A DNA stretch of 64,000 nucleotides from CALNXN01 sp942490645. Lineage in GTDB: Bacteria; Pseudomonadota; Alphaproteobacteria; Rhodobacterales; Rhodobacteraceae. The stretch's first letter is position 1. Every line of letters begins with the position of its first letter. Under the pieces are notes generated by a model. The model saw only the letters and a list, made by a program, of their open reading frames with translations. It was not told the origin of the DNA and made no database searches. This document shows, one piece after another, positions 45,508 through 54,550 of this stretch. A program made the translations under genes and the position numbers. Location: positions 372,001-436,000 of the forward strand of contig CALNXN010000011.1 in assembly GCA_942490645.1 (NCBI GenBank), given 5' to 3'.

Positions 45508-46908
45508 ATGAGCAAAGCACAGATCGGCGTATATGGCCTTGGGACAATGGGCAGCGCGCTTGCATTGAACTTTGCGGATAACGGGTTCGACGTCGCGGTG
45601 TCCAACAAGGAAACCGATTGGATTGCACCGTTTTTGGTTGAAGCTGGGCCATTGGCAGATCGTATCACCGGTGCAATGACGTTGCGAGATTTCGTAGACA
45701 GTCTGGCGCAGCCGCGCACGATTTTGTTCATGATTCCATCATCCAAGCCAATGGATGACATGATCGCGGCGATAACGCCCTTGTTGTCAGAAGGTGACAC
45801 GATCGTTGATGGTGGCAACGCTGATTTCCATGACACGCGCCGGCGCTCCAGTGAATTGAGAGGGTCCGGAATTCACTTTGTCGGCATGGGCGTGTCGGGC
45901 GGTGCTTATGGTGCCCGCCACGGCCCGTCGATGATGGTCGGTGGGACGCAACATAGCTGGACGCAGTTTCGGCCAATGGCCGAGGCGATTGCGGCCAAAT
46001 ACGATGATGATCCGTGTGTTGCCCATCTTGGGTCTGATGGCGCGGGGCACTTCGTGAAAACCGTGCACAACGGGATCGAATACGCGGATATGCAAATGAT
46101 TGCAGAGGCGTATGGCATCCTGCGTGATGGTGCGGGATGGTCGGCACCTCAGATCGGCAAGGTGTTTCAGAGGTGGTCCGAAGGGCCGTTGGAATCCTAT
46201 CTGATCGAAATATCAGCAGCGGCGCTGAAGTCGACCGATGCGCAGACCGGGCTACCGATGCTTGATGTGATCCGCGATCAGGCGGGGCAGAAGGGAACTG
46301 GCCGCTGGACGTTGATCGAGGCTTTGAAGCTTGGTCAATCCGCCAACACCATTGAAGCCGCTGTCGGCGCGCGTGGATGGTCCAGCGAAAAAGCGGCGCG
46401 CGAGCTGGCTGCGCCACTGCTGCACGAGACCACACAAACCACGGACGCACCGAGCGAAGCCGATCTAGAGGATGCCTTGCTGGCCGGGCGCATTTTGGGC
46501 CATTCCCAAGGGTTCCGGCTGCTGGATGCGGCGTCTGACGAATACGGTTGGTCCCTCGACATGGCCCGCATCGCGGAGATTTGGCGCGCAGGGTGCATCA
46601 TTCGTTCGGCGCTGCTCAATGATTTCGCGGATGCGTTTCGTGCGGAGCTGCCAGCAGGTCATATGATCCTCGCGCCAAGGATGCGCGATCGTCTTGCACA
46701 GACCGTTCCGGGACTTCGGCGCGTCGTCGCCTATGCCGCGTTGAACGGTTTGCCCACGCCCGCTTTGGGGTCCGCTTTGGCGTGGTATGACACCATGCGG
46801 CATGCGCGTGGAACTGCGAACATGATCCAGGCGCAGCGTGATTTCTTTGGGGCGCACGGGTTTGAGCGCGTTGATATGCCGGGCAAGCACCACGGCACTT
46901 GGGGCTAG
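45508..46908 (+). CDS. gnd: NADP-dependent 6-phosphogluconate dehydrogenase
   Basis: 466-residue decarboxylating oxidoreductase producing ribulose-5-phosphate. N-terminal GVYGLGTMGSALALNFADNGF nucleotide fold, DGGNADFHDT, GMGVSGGAYGARHGPSMMVGG, and the catalytic lysine in GHFVKTVHNGIEYADMQ. The C-terminal half matches the dimeric long form. It links oxidative pentose phosphate metabolism to this region; nearby genes are not functionally related. Confidence 0.95.
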   Translation: MSKAQIGVYGLGTMGSALALNFADNGFDVAVSNKETDWIAPFLVEAGPLADRITGAMTLRDFVDSLAQPRTILFMIPSSKPMDDMIAAITPLLSEGDTIVDGGNADFHDTRRRSSELRGSGIHFVGMGVSGGAYGARHGPSMMVGGTQHSWTQFRPMAEAIAAKYDDDPCVAHLGSDGAGHFVKTVHNGIEYADMQMIAEAYGILRDGAGWSAPQIGKVFQRWSEGPLESYLIEISAAALKSTDAQTGLPMLDVIRDQAGQKGTGRWTLIEALKLGQSANTIEAAVGARGWSSEKAARELAAPLLHETTQTTDAPSEADLEDALLAGRILGHSQGFRLLDAASDEYGWSLDMARIAEIWRAGCIIRSALLNDFADAFRAELPAGHMILAPRMRDRLAQTVPGLRRVVAYAALNGLPTPALGSALAWYDTMRHARGTANMIQAQRDFFGAHGFERVDMPGKHHGTWG

Positions 46909-46921
46909 CAGGTTTTCTTCA

Positions 46922-49348
46922 TCAGGATTTGCGCGGTTTTGCGCGCAGCGTCGGCGCGGCTTGCGTGGGGTCTTCGGGCCAGGGATGCTTGGGGTACCTG
47001 CCGCGCATGTCTTTGCGCACATCCGCGTAAGAAGACGCCCAAAACCCCGGCAAGTCCGTCGTGACTTGCACCGGTCGTCGCCCCGGAGACAAAAGCGTAA
47101 TCTGCAACGGTTGCCCCGCCACGGTCGGATGGTGGGTGGTGCCGAACATCTCTTGCAGCCGCACCGCGATTGACGGTTGGCCATCCCCGTAATCAATCGG
47201 TGTCTTGTTGCCCAAAGGCGTTACGAGTTGCGCAGGCACTGCCGCGTCGAGGGCGCGCATCTGGTTCCAATTGAGGCGCGCACGCAGCGCATCCAGACAT
47301 TCAAACTTGCGCCAATCCGCGGCTGAGCGCACGCCCGTGAGGTGCGGCAGCAACCAGTCTTCTATGGTATCCATCAGGTGCTCACGGGAAAAATCGGGAA
47401 AGTCGCCGTCTGCGGTATGCATCAACTGCGCGCGTGACAAAAACCGATCAGATGCAGGGGTGAAAACAAACCCGATCTGGCGGACGCCATCCAGCATGGC
47501 GCGTGCAATGTCATCCGCAGGCGCATCTGTCCATGATCTGTCATCAAGCACAAGCGCACCAAAGCGTTCCTGTCGGCGGGCCAGCACGCGATTGTCGCGC
47601 TTGGACCATGCACACAGGTTCTGCCATTCGATCTGGTCCGCAAAGGCCTCGCGCAGTTCTGCGTCCGTCAGAGGTGCGGCTTGCCAGACGCGGGCCTCTG
47701 TGGGGTGACCATCCAGATCGGTGGCCACGATCAGTCGCTCCTGAGCCAGCGCATCGCCTTCTGGCAGGACAACGCCCTTGCCACCCGACAGCACATAGCG
47801 TGGCGCATCGCCGCTTCTGCGCAATCCGACGCGGTCCGGATAGGCCATTGCGGCCAGAACACCGAGCGAAGCGGGCCCGGTTGCGTTGCTGAATTTCGCA
47901 AGCCGCCTTGCCTCTTCCTTGATCCGGTGAAGCGTCGGCAGGTGGGCCGCAGGGTCTTTCCCCGGCGATTTCACCGCCGCCAATCGACGCGCAAGAGATG
48001 TGCCTGCGTTCCGCATTGGGTCGCGCTCGTTCAGCAACGCGGCGAGCAGGGGCGCGTCCTTGCCGCCCCGCAAGACCATATGGGCCAGTCTGGGATGCAA
48101 CGGCAGCCGGGCGATTTCCGTTCCATGCGCGGTGATGCGCCCCTCGGTATCCAAAGCGCCAAGCATACGCAGCACGGATTGCGCTTCGGCCAAGCGGCCC
48201 GCGTTTGGGGGCGTGACAAAGGCCAGATCCTCAGCTTGGGCGCCCCAAGCCGCCAATTCGAGCGCAAAGCTGGTCAAATCGCCCGCTTCGATTTCGGCGG
48301 GCGGAAAGGCCGCAAGCGCGCCGTCTTCGCCCTTGGTCCAGAGTTTGTAGCATATGCCCGCCGCAATGCGCCCGGCGCGGCCCATGCGTTGGACGGCCTC
48401 GGCGCGTGTGACGCGTGTCGTGATCAGCCGAGAAAGGCCAGAGGATGGATCAAATTGGGCCCGCCGCGCTCGCCCGCCATCCACCACGATTGTCACCCCA
48501 TCAATCGTGAGCGAGGTTTCCGCAATCGCTGTCGCCAGAACGACTTTGCGTCCCTGTATTGCCGGTTGAATGGCGGTTTGCTGCGCTTTGAAATCCATCG
48601 CGCCGAACAAAGGATGGATTTCACAATCATCGTGACATTGCGCCCGCAACGACGCTTCCACACGGCGAATTTCGCCTTCCCCCGGCAGGAACACCAAGGC
48701 ACTGCCCTTGTGATCGCGCAGAGCTTGCAACGTCACATCTGCAACGGCGGTTTCAAACCGAGTGTTCTTGCCAAGCGGCTTGGGCAACCACCGGGCTTCT
48801 ACGTCGAAACTGCGCCCTTGGGAGGTGACGATGGGTGCGCCAATCAAATCAGCAACCGGTTCCGCGTCCAGTGTGGCCGACATGACAACAAGTATCAGAT
48901 CGTCCCGCAGCGCCCCTGCGATTTCAAGGCAAAGGGCCAACCCAAGGTCGGCATTCAGAGATCGTTCGTGGAATTCATCAAATATGACGGCCCCGATACC
49001 GGGCAGGTCGGGGTTGGACTGGATCATCCGGGTCAAGATGCCTTCGGTGACAACTTCGATCTTGGTGGCGTTGCTGGTCTTGTTCACGCCTCGGATGCGG
49101 TAACCGACGGTTTGGCCGACAGGTTCATTGAGCGTTTTCGCCATACGCTCCGCGGCAGCGCGCGCCGCCAGGCGGCGTGGCTCCAGCATTAAAATCTTGC
49201 CCGGTGTGACGCCCGCTTGGAGCATTGCCAGTGGAACTCGGGTTGTCTTGCCAGCGCCCGGTGGCGCCTGCAAAACCACACGACCGGACGCTTTGATCGC
49301 GTCCAGGATCGTTGGCATGACGGCGTCGATTGGCAGGGCGAAGTTCAT
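46922..49348 (-). CDS. hrpB: ATP-dependent RNA helicase HrpB
   Basis: 808-residue DEAH-type helicase. Walker A is QAPPGAGKTTRVPLAM, DEAH-type box is DEFHER, SAT motif LVVMSATLDAEP, motif VI QRMGRAGRIAAG, and the C-terminal HrpB-specific domain ends KHPWPEDPTQAAPTLR (HrpB_C). Start at 49348 (MNFALPIDAV), not the upstream frame start at 49498. Cellular role in bacteria is poorly defined; knockouts are usually viable. Convergent with gnd. Confidence 0.95.
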   Translation of the reverse strand: MNFALPIDAVMPTILDAIKASGRVVLQAPPGAGKTTRVPLAMLQAGVTPGKILMLEPRRLAARAAAERMAKTLNEPVGQTVGYRIRGVNKTSNATKIEVVTEGILTRMIQSNPDLPGIGAVIFDEFHERSLNADLGLALCLEIAGALRDDLILVVMSATLDAEPVADLIGAPIVTSQGRSFDVEARWLPKPLGKNTRFETAVADVTLQALRDHKGSALVFLPGEGEIRRVEASLRAQCHDDCEIHPLFGAMDFKAQQTAIQPAIQGRKVVLATAIAETSLTIDGVTIVVDGGRARRAQFDPSSGLSRLITTRVTRAEAVQRMGRAGRIAAGICYKLWTKGEDGALAAFPPAEIEAGDLTSFALELAAWGAQAEDLAFVTPPNAGRLAEAQSVLRMLGALDTEGRITAHGTEIARLPLHPRLAHMVLRGGKDAPLLAALLNERDPMRNAGTSLARRLAAVKSPGKDPAAHLPTLHRIKEEARRLAKFSNATGPASLGVLAAMAYPDRVGLRRSGDAPRYVLSGGKGVVLPEGDALAQERLIVATDLDGHPTEARVWQAAPLTDAELREAFADQIEWQNLCAWSKRDNRVLARRQERFGALVLDDRSWTDAPADDIARAMLDGVRQIGFVFTPASDRFLSRAQLMHTADGDFPDFSREHLMDTIEDWLLPHLTGVRSAADWRKFECLDALRARLNWNQMRALDAAVPAQLVTPLGNKTPIDYGDGQPSIAVRLQEMFGTTHHPTVAGQPLQITLLSPGRRPVQVTTDLPGFWASSYADVRKDMRGRYPKHPWPEDPTQAAPTLRAKPRKS

Positions 49349-49440
49349 GCCAATGTGCTTAGCGGGGAACAGCAAGAACGCCAAGCTCTGGACTTTTGCG
49401 CGTGCCTGCCGGAAAACCGGGAATGACAAAGGGGCTGGCC

Positions 49441-50427
49441 ATGGACATCGATGATCTTGCACGGGGTGTTGCCGCAGGAGAGCGGCGCGCGCTGGCACGC
49501 GCTATCACCCTGGTGGAAAGCGCACGAGAAGATCACCGTGCGCAAGCAGAACAGCTGTTGGACGCGCTGCCCAAAGACCGTCAGGCGCTGCGGATTGGGC
49601 TGTCGGGGACGCCGGGTGTCGGCAAATCCACCTTCATCGAGAGCTTTGGCATGATGCTGATTGCTCAGGGTTTGCGTGTGGCGGTTTTGGCGGTTGATCC
49701 CAGTTCGGCCCGGTCGGGCGGGTCCATTCTGGGGGACAAGACGCGGATGGACAGGCTGAGCCGCGAGCCGCACGCGTTTATCCGCCCGTCACCCAGTCAG
49801 ACGCATCTGGGCGGGGTCGCGCGTCGCACCCGTGAAGCGGTTGCCTTGTGCGAGGCTGCCGGTTTTGACGTCGTTTTGATTGAAACGGTCGGGGTGGGCC
49901 AGTCGGAAACGGTGGTGGCTGAAATCTCGGATCTGTTCGTGCTTTTGCTGGCGCCGGCTGGTGGGGACGAGTTGCAAGGGGTCAAGCGCGGCATCATGGA
50001 AATCGCAGACATCATTCTGGTCAACAAAGCCGATGGTGATCTCAAGCCCACCGCGATGCGCACCTGTGCTGATTATGCCGGAGCGCTGCGCCTGATGCGC
50101 AAGCGGCCGCAGGATCCCGAAGGCTATCCCCGCGCCCTGATGGTATCGGCGCTGCAGGAGGACGGGTTGGCCGAGGCATGGTCGGTCATGTCAGAGCTTG
50201 TGGAATGGCGCAAAGCCCATGGTGTATGGGGCAGGGTGCGTTCAGATCAGGCGCGCTACTGGTTCCAGGAGGACGTGCGCCGCGCGTTGCTGGCGCAGCT
50301 TGATACACCAAAAGCCAAGGCCGAATTGGACCGCCTTGGTGCGCAGGTTGCGGCCGGTGAAACCCGCCCTGCGCGTGCTGCGGATGCCTTTGTTGCGGCC
50401 TTGTCGGATAAGCGCGCTTCAAAGTGA
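49441..50427 (+). CDS. meaB: MeaB/ArgK-type GTPase chaperone of cobalamin mutases
   Basis: 328-residue G3E-family GTPase that protects and reloads adenosylcobalamin-dependent methylmalonyl/ethylmalonyl-CoA mutase. G1 GTPGVGKS at residues 56-63, then LAVDPSSARSGGSILGDKTRM, IETVGVGQSE and the base-recognition motif NKADG. AAAGGGG precedes the ATG at 49441. It belongs to the same ethylmalonyl-CoA pathway as ccrA at the left end of the window, although the mutase itself is not here. Confidence 0.94.
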   Translation: MDIDDLARGVAAGERRALARAITLVESAREDHRAQAEQLLDALPKDRQALRIGLSGTPGVGKSTFIESFGMMLIAQGLRVAVLAVDPSSARSGGSILGDKTRMDRLSREPHAFIRPSPSQTHLGGVARRTREAVALCEAAGFDVVLIETVGVGQSETVVAEISDLFVLLLAPAGGDELQGVKRGIMEIADIILVNKADGDLKPTAMRTCADYAGALRLMRKRPQDPEGYPRALMVSALQEDGLAEAWSVMSELVEWRKAHGVWGRVRSDQARYWFQEDVRRALLAQLDTPKAKAELDRLGAQVAAGETRPARAADAFVAALSDKRASK

Positions 50428-50492
50428 TCGAAATAGGCGGGTTTGGGTTGACCGGGTCGGCGATTCCCACTAAAGCCAGCGAACGAATTTCC

Positions 50493-50521
50493 GGGGCGTG
50501 GCCCAAAGGCCGCCCCCTTTT
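50493..50521 (+). terminator. Hairpin with T-run between meaB and rpmB
   Basis: GGGGC plus GGCC stem with a 2-base bulge, loop CAAA, followed by CTTTT. It could terminate meaB or act as a leader structure for rpmB; it lies 48 bases before the rpmB start. Confidence 0.55.
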
Positions 50522-50568
50522 GTCGTTTACCGGACCGCCGGGACGACCTGAGATAAAAGGATGATCCC

Positions 50569-50868
50569 ATGTCGCGCGTTTGCGAATTGACCGGAAAAGG
50601 CCCAATGACTGGCAACAACGTCAGCCATGCCAATAACAAGACCCGCCGTCGGTTCCTGCCGAATCTGAATGACGTCTCGCTTCAGTCCGAAGCTTTGGGG
50701 CGTGCATTCAAGTTCCGCATTTCGGCTGCCGCCCTTCGCACGGTCGACCATCGCGGTGGTTTGGACAAGTTCATGGCGAAAGCCAAAGACAGCGAACTGT
50801 CTTCGAACGCTTTGAAAGTGAAAAAGGCGATCGCCAAAGCCAGCGCGGCGCCTGAAGCGCTCAGCTGA
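50569..50868 (+). CDS. rpmB: 50S ribosomal protein L28
   Basis: 99-residue L28: MSRVCELTGKGPMTGNNVSH, SNNKTRRRFLPNL-like NNKTRRRFLPNLNDV, and LRTVDHRGGLD. The family N-terminal cysteine (RVCELTGK) is kept. A terminator hairpin follows. Confidence 0.97.
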   Translation: MSRVCELTGKGPMTGNNVSHANNKTRRRFLPNLNDVSLQSEALGRAFKFRISAAALRTVDHRGGLDKFMAKAKDSELSSNALKVKKAIAKASAAPEALS

Positions 50869-50894
50869 GTTTCAACTTGGTTTGGAATAAACGG

Positions 50895-50930
50895 CCCCGC
50901 TGGTGCAATCCGGCGGGGTTGTGTCGTTTT
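50895..50930 (+). terminator. Terminator after rpmB
   Basis: A 9-base stem (CCCCGCTGG at 50895-50903 and CCGGCGGGG at 50910-50918, one T-G pair), six-base loop, then a T-rich tail (TTGTGTCGTTTT). It ends the rpmB transcript. Confidence 0.75.
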
Positions 50931-50971
50931 GGCCTAGTGAATCTGCGGAGATTTTGATCAACAGTGGCGGT

Positions 50972-51325
50972 ATGACTCGCTTGTCGCATCCTGTTTTGAC
51001 TTTGGCGTTGGTGTTTTGTCTGGTTCTGACCGGGCAAAGCATGGCCTTGACGCGTGGCGCCGCCACTGCAACGGGACAAATGGTTTTGTGCACGGGCGCG
51101 GGTGCTGTCACGGTCTATTTTGACGCTGAGGGCAAACCGACTGCGGCCCCGCATGTGTGCCCTGACTGCGCCTTTGCCGGATTGAACGCGGTCGTCGCTG
51201 ACTATGCCGGTGCGGTTGCGCCGTACGGCCTGGCAACGCAGATAAGTGCCGACACTCCCACAAAAACGCAGTCGATCGTCAGGTCGCGGCCTTACCAATC
51301 TCGTGCGCCCCCGCTGAATGTTTGA
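50972..51325 (+). CDS. Small secreted protein upstream of PCuAC
   Basis: 117-residue protein with a hydrophobic N-terminal segment (HPVLTLALVFCLVLTGQSMA) that looks like a signal peptide, and cysteines in LCTGAGAVTVYFDAEG and HVCPDCAFAG. The CPxC plus an upstream Cys resemble DUF2946-like copper-linked small proteins. It precedes the PCuAC copper chaperone by 45 bases on the same strand, so a copper role is likely but unproven. The longer in-frame start at 50903 is rejected because it would overlap the rpmB terminator. Confidence 0.7.
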   Translation: MTRLSHPVLTLALVFCLVLTGQSMALTRGAATATGQMVLCTGAGAVTVYFDAEGKPTAAPHVCPDCAFAGLNAVVADYAGAVAPYGLATQISADTPTKTQSIVRSRPYQSRAPPLNV

Positions 51326-51370
51326 TTCACATCGTTCCAGAAAATCAAACACACTACGGAGGAGACACTG

Positions 51371-51838
51371 ATGTCTTTCACTCACTTCATGCGCCGGCTT
51401 GCCGCGTGCGCCCTTATCGCTTTCCCGACTTTCGCGGCCGCCGATGGCATTATGGTCATGGATCCTTACGCTCGTAGCTCGGGCCCTAACGCCCCTGCTG
51501 GTGCCGCGTTTATGGTCCTTCAAAACACTTCGGATCAGGATGACCGACTGGTGTCTGCGACCTCGGATATTGCCAAACGCGTTGAGTTGCATACGCATAT
51601 CGACAAGGGCAACGGGGTCATGCAGATGACGGAAGTCGAAGAAGGGTTCGTCATACCTGCGGGCGAAAAGCACATGCTGCAGCGTGGCGGTGATCACGTG
51701 ATGTTCATGGGTCTGAACCAGTCACTGGTGCAGGGCGAAACCGTAAAAGTCACCCTGACCTTTGAAAAAGCAGGTGAAATGGTTGTGGAAATTCCAATTG
51801 ACCATGACCGCAAAGCCCAGCATGGGCATTCGAACTAA
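51371..51838 (+). CDS. Periplasmic copper chaperone PCu(A)C
   Basis: 155-residue secreted protein. After a signal peptide (RRLAACALIAFPTFAAADG) it carries the PCuAC copper motif: VELHTHIDKGNGVMQMTEVEE and AGEKHMLQRGGDHVMFMGL, i.e. H, M, H and M ligands spaced as in H(M)x10Mx21HxM. It delivers Cu(I) to the CuA site of cytochrome oxidase. The C-terminus is His-rich (DHDRKAQHGHSN). Confidence 0.92.
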   Translation: MSFTHFMRRLAACALIAFPTFAAADGIMVMDPYARSSGPNAPAGAAFMVLQNTSDQDDRLVSATSDIAKRVELHTHIDKGNGVMQMTEVEEGFVIPAGEKHMLQRGGDHVMFMGLNQSLVQGETVKVTLTFEKAGEMVVEIPIDHDRKAQHGHSN

Positions 51839-52527
51839 CCGAGCAATACCTCGTCCACCCAGGCTGGCAAAGTCTGGGTGGCAGGACCCATGCGGTGCTC
51901 TTGGAACTGGCTGCCGACGGCTGAGCGTTCCAGATTGAATTCGATCGTCTGAGCACCTCCGCGTCGCGCTTCCGCGACGAAACCAGCCGCAGGATAGACA
52001 TTGCCTGACGTGCCTACCGACGCAAAGATATCTGCCCGTGCCAAATACTCGAAAATCTCGTCCATTTGGTAAGGCATTTCCCCAAACCAAACGATGTCAG
52101 GCCGCGCGGCGGGGGCATTGCATGATGGGCAGGCATCTCCAGGCGCCATGACCAGGGGCGCCGCCCAGCGATGATCACATGCAGCGCACAGCGCACCAGA
52201 CAGCGCGCCGTGCATATGGATCAGGTTGCGCGTGCCGGCACGTTCATGCAGATCATCGACATTTTGCGTGATGACAGTGATTTGACCGCCATGCTCGGCC
52301 TCGAGACGCGCCAATGCTGTGTGTCCCTTATTGGGCTCGGCCTCCACAGCTTGGGCGCGGCGCGCGTTGTAGAAATCAACCACCAGCTTGGGGTCGCGCG
52401 CAAACCCTTCGGGCGTGGCGACGTCCTCGACCCTGTGCTCTGCCCATAGACCGTCTTCGGCTCGGAACGTGCCCAAACCACTTTCGGCGGAGATACCCGC
52501 ACCAGTCAGAATAACGATATTGGTCAT
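51835..52527 (-). CDS. cobB: Sirtuin-family NAD-dependent protein deacylase
   Basis: 230-residue sirtuin. Motifs: ILTGAGISAESGLGTFR, TQNVDDLHERAGT, the catalytic His in HMHGAL, Cys pairs CAACDHRW and CPSCNAPA (zinc), and DIVWFGEMP. The Ala-Tyr-Arg type residues of desuccinylases (after FR ... ) are not clearly assignable, so lysine deacetylation is the default. Stop codon interlocks with the convergent PCuAC stop. Confidence 0.94.
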   Translation of the reverse strand: MTNIVILTGAGISAESGLGTFRAEDGLWAEHRVEDVATPEGFARDPKLVVDFYNARRAQAVEAEPNKGHTALARLEAEHGGQITVITQNVDDLHERAGTRNLIHMHGALSGALCAACDHRWAAPLVMAPGDACPSCNAPAARPDIVWFGEMPYQMDEIFEYLARADIFASVGTSGNVYPAAGFVAEARRGGAQTIEFNLERSAVGSQFQEHRMGPATQTLPAWVDEVLLG

Positions 52528-52551
52528 GAGGGTCTCCGTTCCGAACTTGGG

Positions 52552-53508
52552 TCAGTCTTCCAATATCCGCAGATCGCCTGCAAGCCATGGCAGTTTGATC
52601 AACGCAGGTTCGATCATATGGCTGTGAATGAGGCGGCGCATCGTCAGGGTAATGTTGATCGGTACATCACCAGCCCAATCCGCGCTGGCAAATAGGGAAA
52701 TCTGTCTGGAAAACGGGGTCTGAGATATGGAATGGGCGTCTATCTTGTCGTGGAAACGACCCGCGCGCATGTAACCCAATGGCGTAGTGATCGCCCAGCC
52801 GATACCACGGGCCACCATCGCCATGAGGGCCAGATGGCTGCCGATCTCAAAACGGTCCGTCAATTCGACCTTCTGACGGCTCAGGTAGGCTTCGATCTGG
52901 CGGCTGATCAATTGCTCTTTTTCGTAGCGTAGAAATGGAAGGCTATCCGAAGCTTTCGCAAGATCGACCTGAACGCCGCGGGGTGCAACAAGAATGAACG
53001 GATCGCGGGCAATGGGGTATTCAACAATGCCGGTCAGGGCCTCGCCGGTGCTGGCGGAAATCCCCAGATGCAAGCGTTTTTCATGCAGCGCATCCCGGAT
53101 ATCATTGCTGGACGCCGTGATCATCTTGAACCTGCATCCCGTCAGGCTATCGGCAAGAATGGTGGCAAGGCGCGGTGTCAGATTGTCGTCAAAATCGTCG
53201 ATGATCCCGATGCTCAGCGATGTCAGATGTGCCAGATCCATCACGGTCAATTCGCTTTGGGCCAACCGCAATTGCGTGAGCGCAGCTTCGGCGCGGACCA
53301 GAAATGCTTCTCCTGCCGGAGTAAGCCGCATCGGACGCTTGCGGTGATCCAGCAAGTCAGTTGCCAAGGCGTCTTCGAGATTGCGCAGTTGTTGACTGAC
53401 GGCGGGCTGACTAAGCCCCGTGAGGCTGGCCGCCTGTGCCACGGTACCCGTGCTGGCCAAAGCCTCAAAAACTTCAAGGCCGCGCAATGTTACGCCTTTT
53501 GAGAGCAT
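52552..53508 (-). CDS. LysR-family transcriptional regulator
   Basis: 318-residue regulator with an N-terminal winged helix (LRGLEVFEALASTGTVAQAASLTGLSQPAVSQQLRNLEDALA) and a substrate-binding domain. Start at 53508 (MLSKGVTLRG). The targets are not evident: downstream 25 bases is the sirtuin gene, upstream infA is divergent. Ligand unknown. Confidence 0.92.
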   Translation of the reverse strand: MLSKGVTLRGLEVFEALASTGTVAQAASLTGLSQPAVSQQLRNLEDALATDLLDHRKRPMRLTPAGEAFLVRAEAALTQLRLAQSELTVMDLAHLTSLSIGIIDDFDDNLTPRLATILADSLTGCRFKMITASSNDIRDALHEKRLHLGISASTGEALTGIVEYPIARDPFILVAPRGVQVDLAKASDSLPFLRYEKEQLISRQIEAYLSRQKVELTDRFEIGSHLALMAMVARGIGWAITTPLGYMRAGRFHDKIDAHSISQTPFSRQISLFASADWAGDVPINITLTMRRLIHSHMIEPALIKLPWLAGDLRILED

Positions 53509-53752
53509 CAGGATGGTTCCTTCTTTTGGCTTTTTTGAAGTTAACCTACGGACACGTCAACAAAAATAAGGGTTTGCGCATCAATAGATAAGGTTTTGCT
53601 TATGCTGTGCGCCGTTGTGGGCCGTATGGGCGTCGCAACCACCTTTCCCGCGACAATTCAGTAACTTGGGCGAATCCCCCTTGAAAACAGGCCGGAATGC
53701 GCGCATTTAAGCGTGCGCCTACATTGGGTAGGCCGCAAACAAAGGAGACAAC

Positions 53753-53971
53753 ATGGCCAAGGAAGATACGCTCGAATTTCCCGGTGTCGTGAAGGAACTC
53801 CTGCCGAACGCGACATTTCGGGTCGAGCTTGAAAACGGCCATGAGATCATCGCACATACGGCAGGCAAGATGCGCAAGAACCGCATCCGTGTTCTGGCTG
53901 GCGACAAGGTGCAGGTCGAGATGACCCCCTATGATCTGACCAAGGGTCGGATCAACTACCGCTTCAAGTAA
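53753..53971 (+). CDS. infA: Translation initiation factor IF-1
   Basis: 72-residue IF-1 (MAKEDTLEFPGVVKELLPNA, then GDKVQVEMTPYDLTKGRINYRFK). It opens the infA-maf-rng-yacG cluster typical for Rhodobacteraceae. AAAGGAG precedes the ATG. Confidence 0.97.
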   Translation: MAKEDTLEFPGVVKELLPNATFRVELENGHEIIAHTAGKMRKNRIRVLAGDKVQVEMTPYDLTKGRINYRFK

Positions 53972-53974
53972 CCC

Positions 53975-54550
53975 TTGTTTATTCTGGGGTCGGCAAGTCC
54001 GCGCCGCAAGGAATTGCTGGCGCAAATTGGCGTTGTGCCGGACGCAACGTGCGCCCGACATTGACGAGACCCCTGAGACCGGAGAACTGCCGCGCGCCTA
54101 TTGCGCCAGAATGGCGCGTGAGAAAGTGGCTGCGGTCGATGCCGAACCAGAAGATATCGTTTTATGCGCCGATACCACCGTGGCATTGGGGCGGCGTATC
54201 CTCGGCAAACCGGCAGATTTCGATGAGGCCGAAGCGGTTTCTGCGCGCCCTGTCCGGACGCAGGCACCGGGTGATCACCGCCGTGGCGGTGCGCAGGGCG
54301 GATCGGCTCTGGGAGCGAGATGTCGTCAGTACCGTGCGGATGAAGCGCTTGTCCGAACCAGAGATCGCGACCTATTTGGCGACCGGTGACTGGCGCGGCA
54401 AGGCGGGCGGATACGGCATCCAAGGGCCAGCGGGCGCATTGATCCCTTGGATCAGCGGATCTTTCACCGGGATCGTCGGATTGCCGCTGGCCGAAACAGC
54501 GAACCTGTTGCGTGCAGCAGGATACCCAATGGAAGGAGGCCCCCGCATGA
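53975..54550 (+). pseudogene. maf: Maf-family nucleotide pyrophosphatase, frameshifted
   Basis: Maf/YhdE-like pyrophosphatase for non-canonical or methylated nucleotides. The start is probably TTG at 53975 (FILGSASPRRKELLAQIG), 3 bases after infA. The frame breaks near 54050 (one extra base), continues PDIDETPETGELPRAYCARMAREK and LCADTTVALGRRILGKPAD, breaks again near 54235, and continues FLRALSGRRHRVITAVAV and GKAGGYGIQGPAGALI. A third extra base near 54541 would let it end in the TGA overlapping the rng ATG. All three changes are single added bases, which suggests sequence error. Confidence 0.85.

Noticed and set aside
47681..49192. 503-codon plus-strand frame inside hrpB
   Set aside because: Antisense shadow; composition not protein-like, hrpB motifs are decisive.
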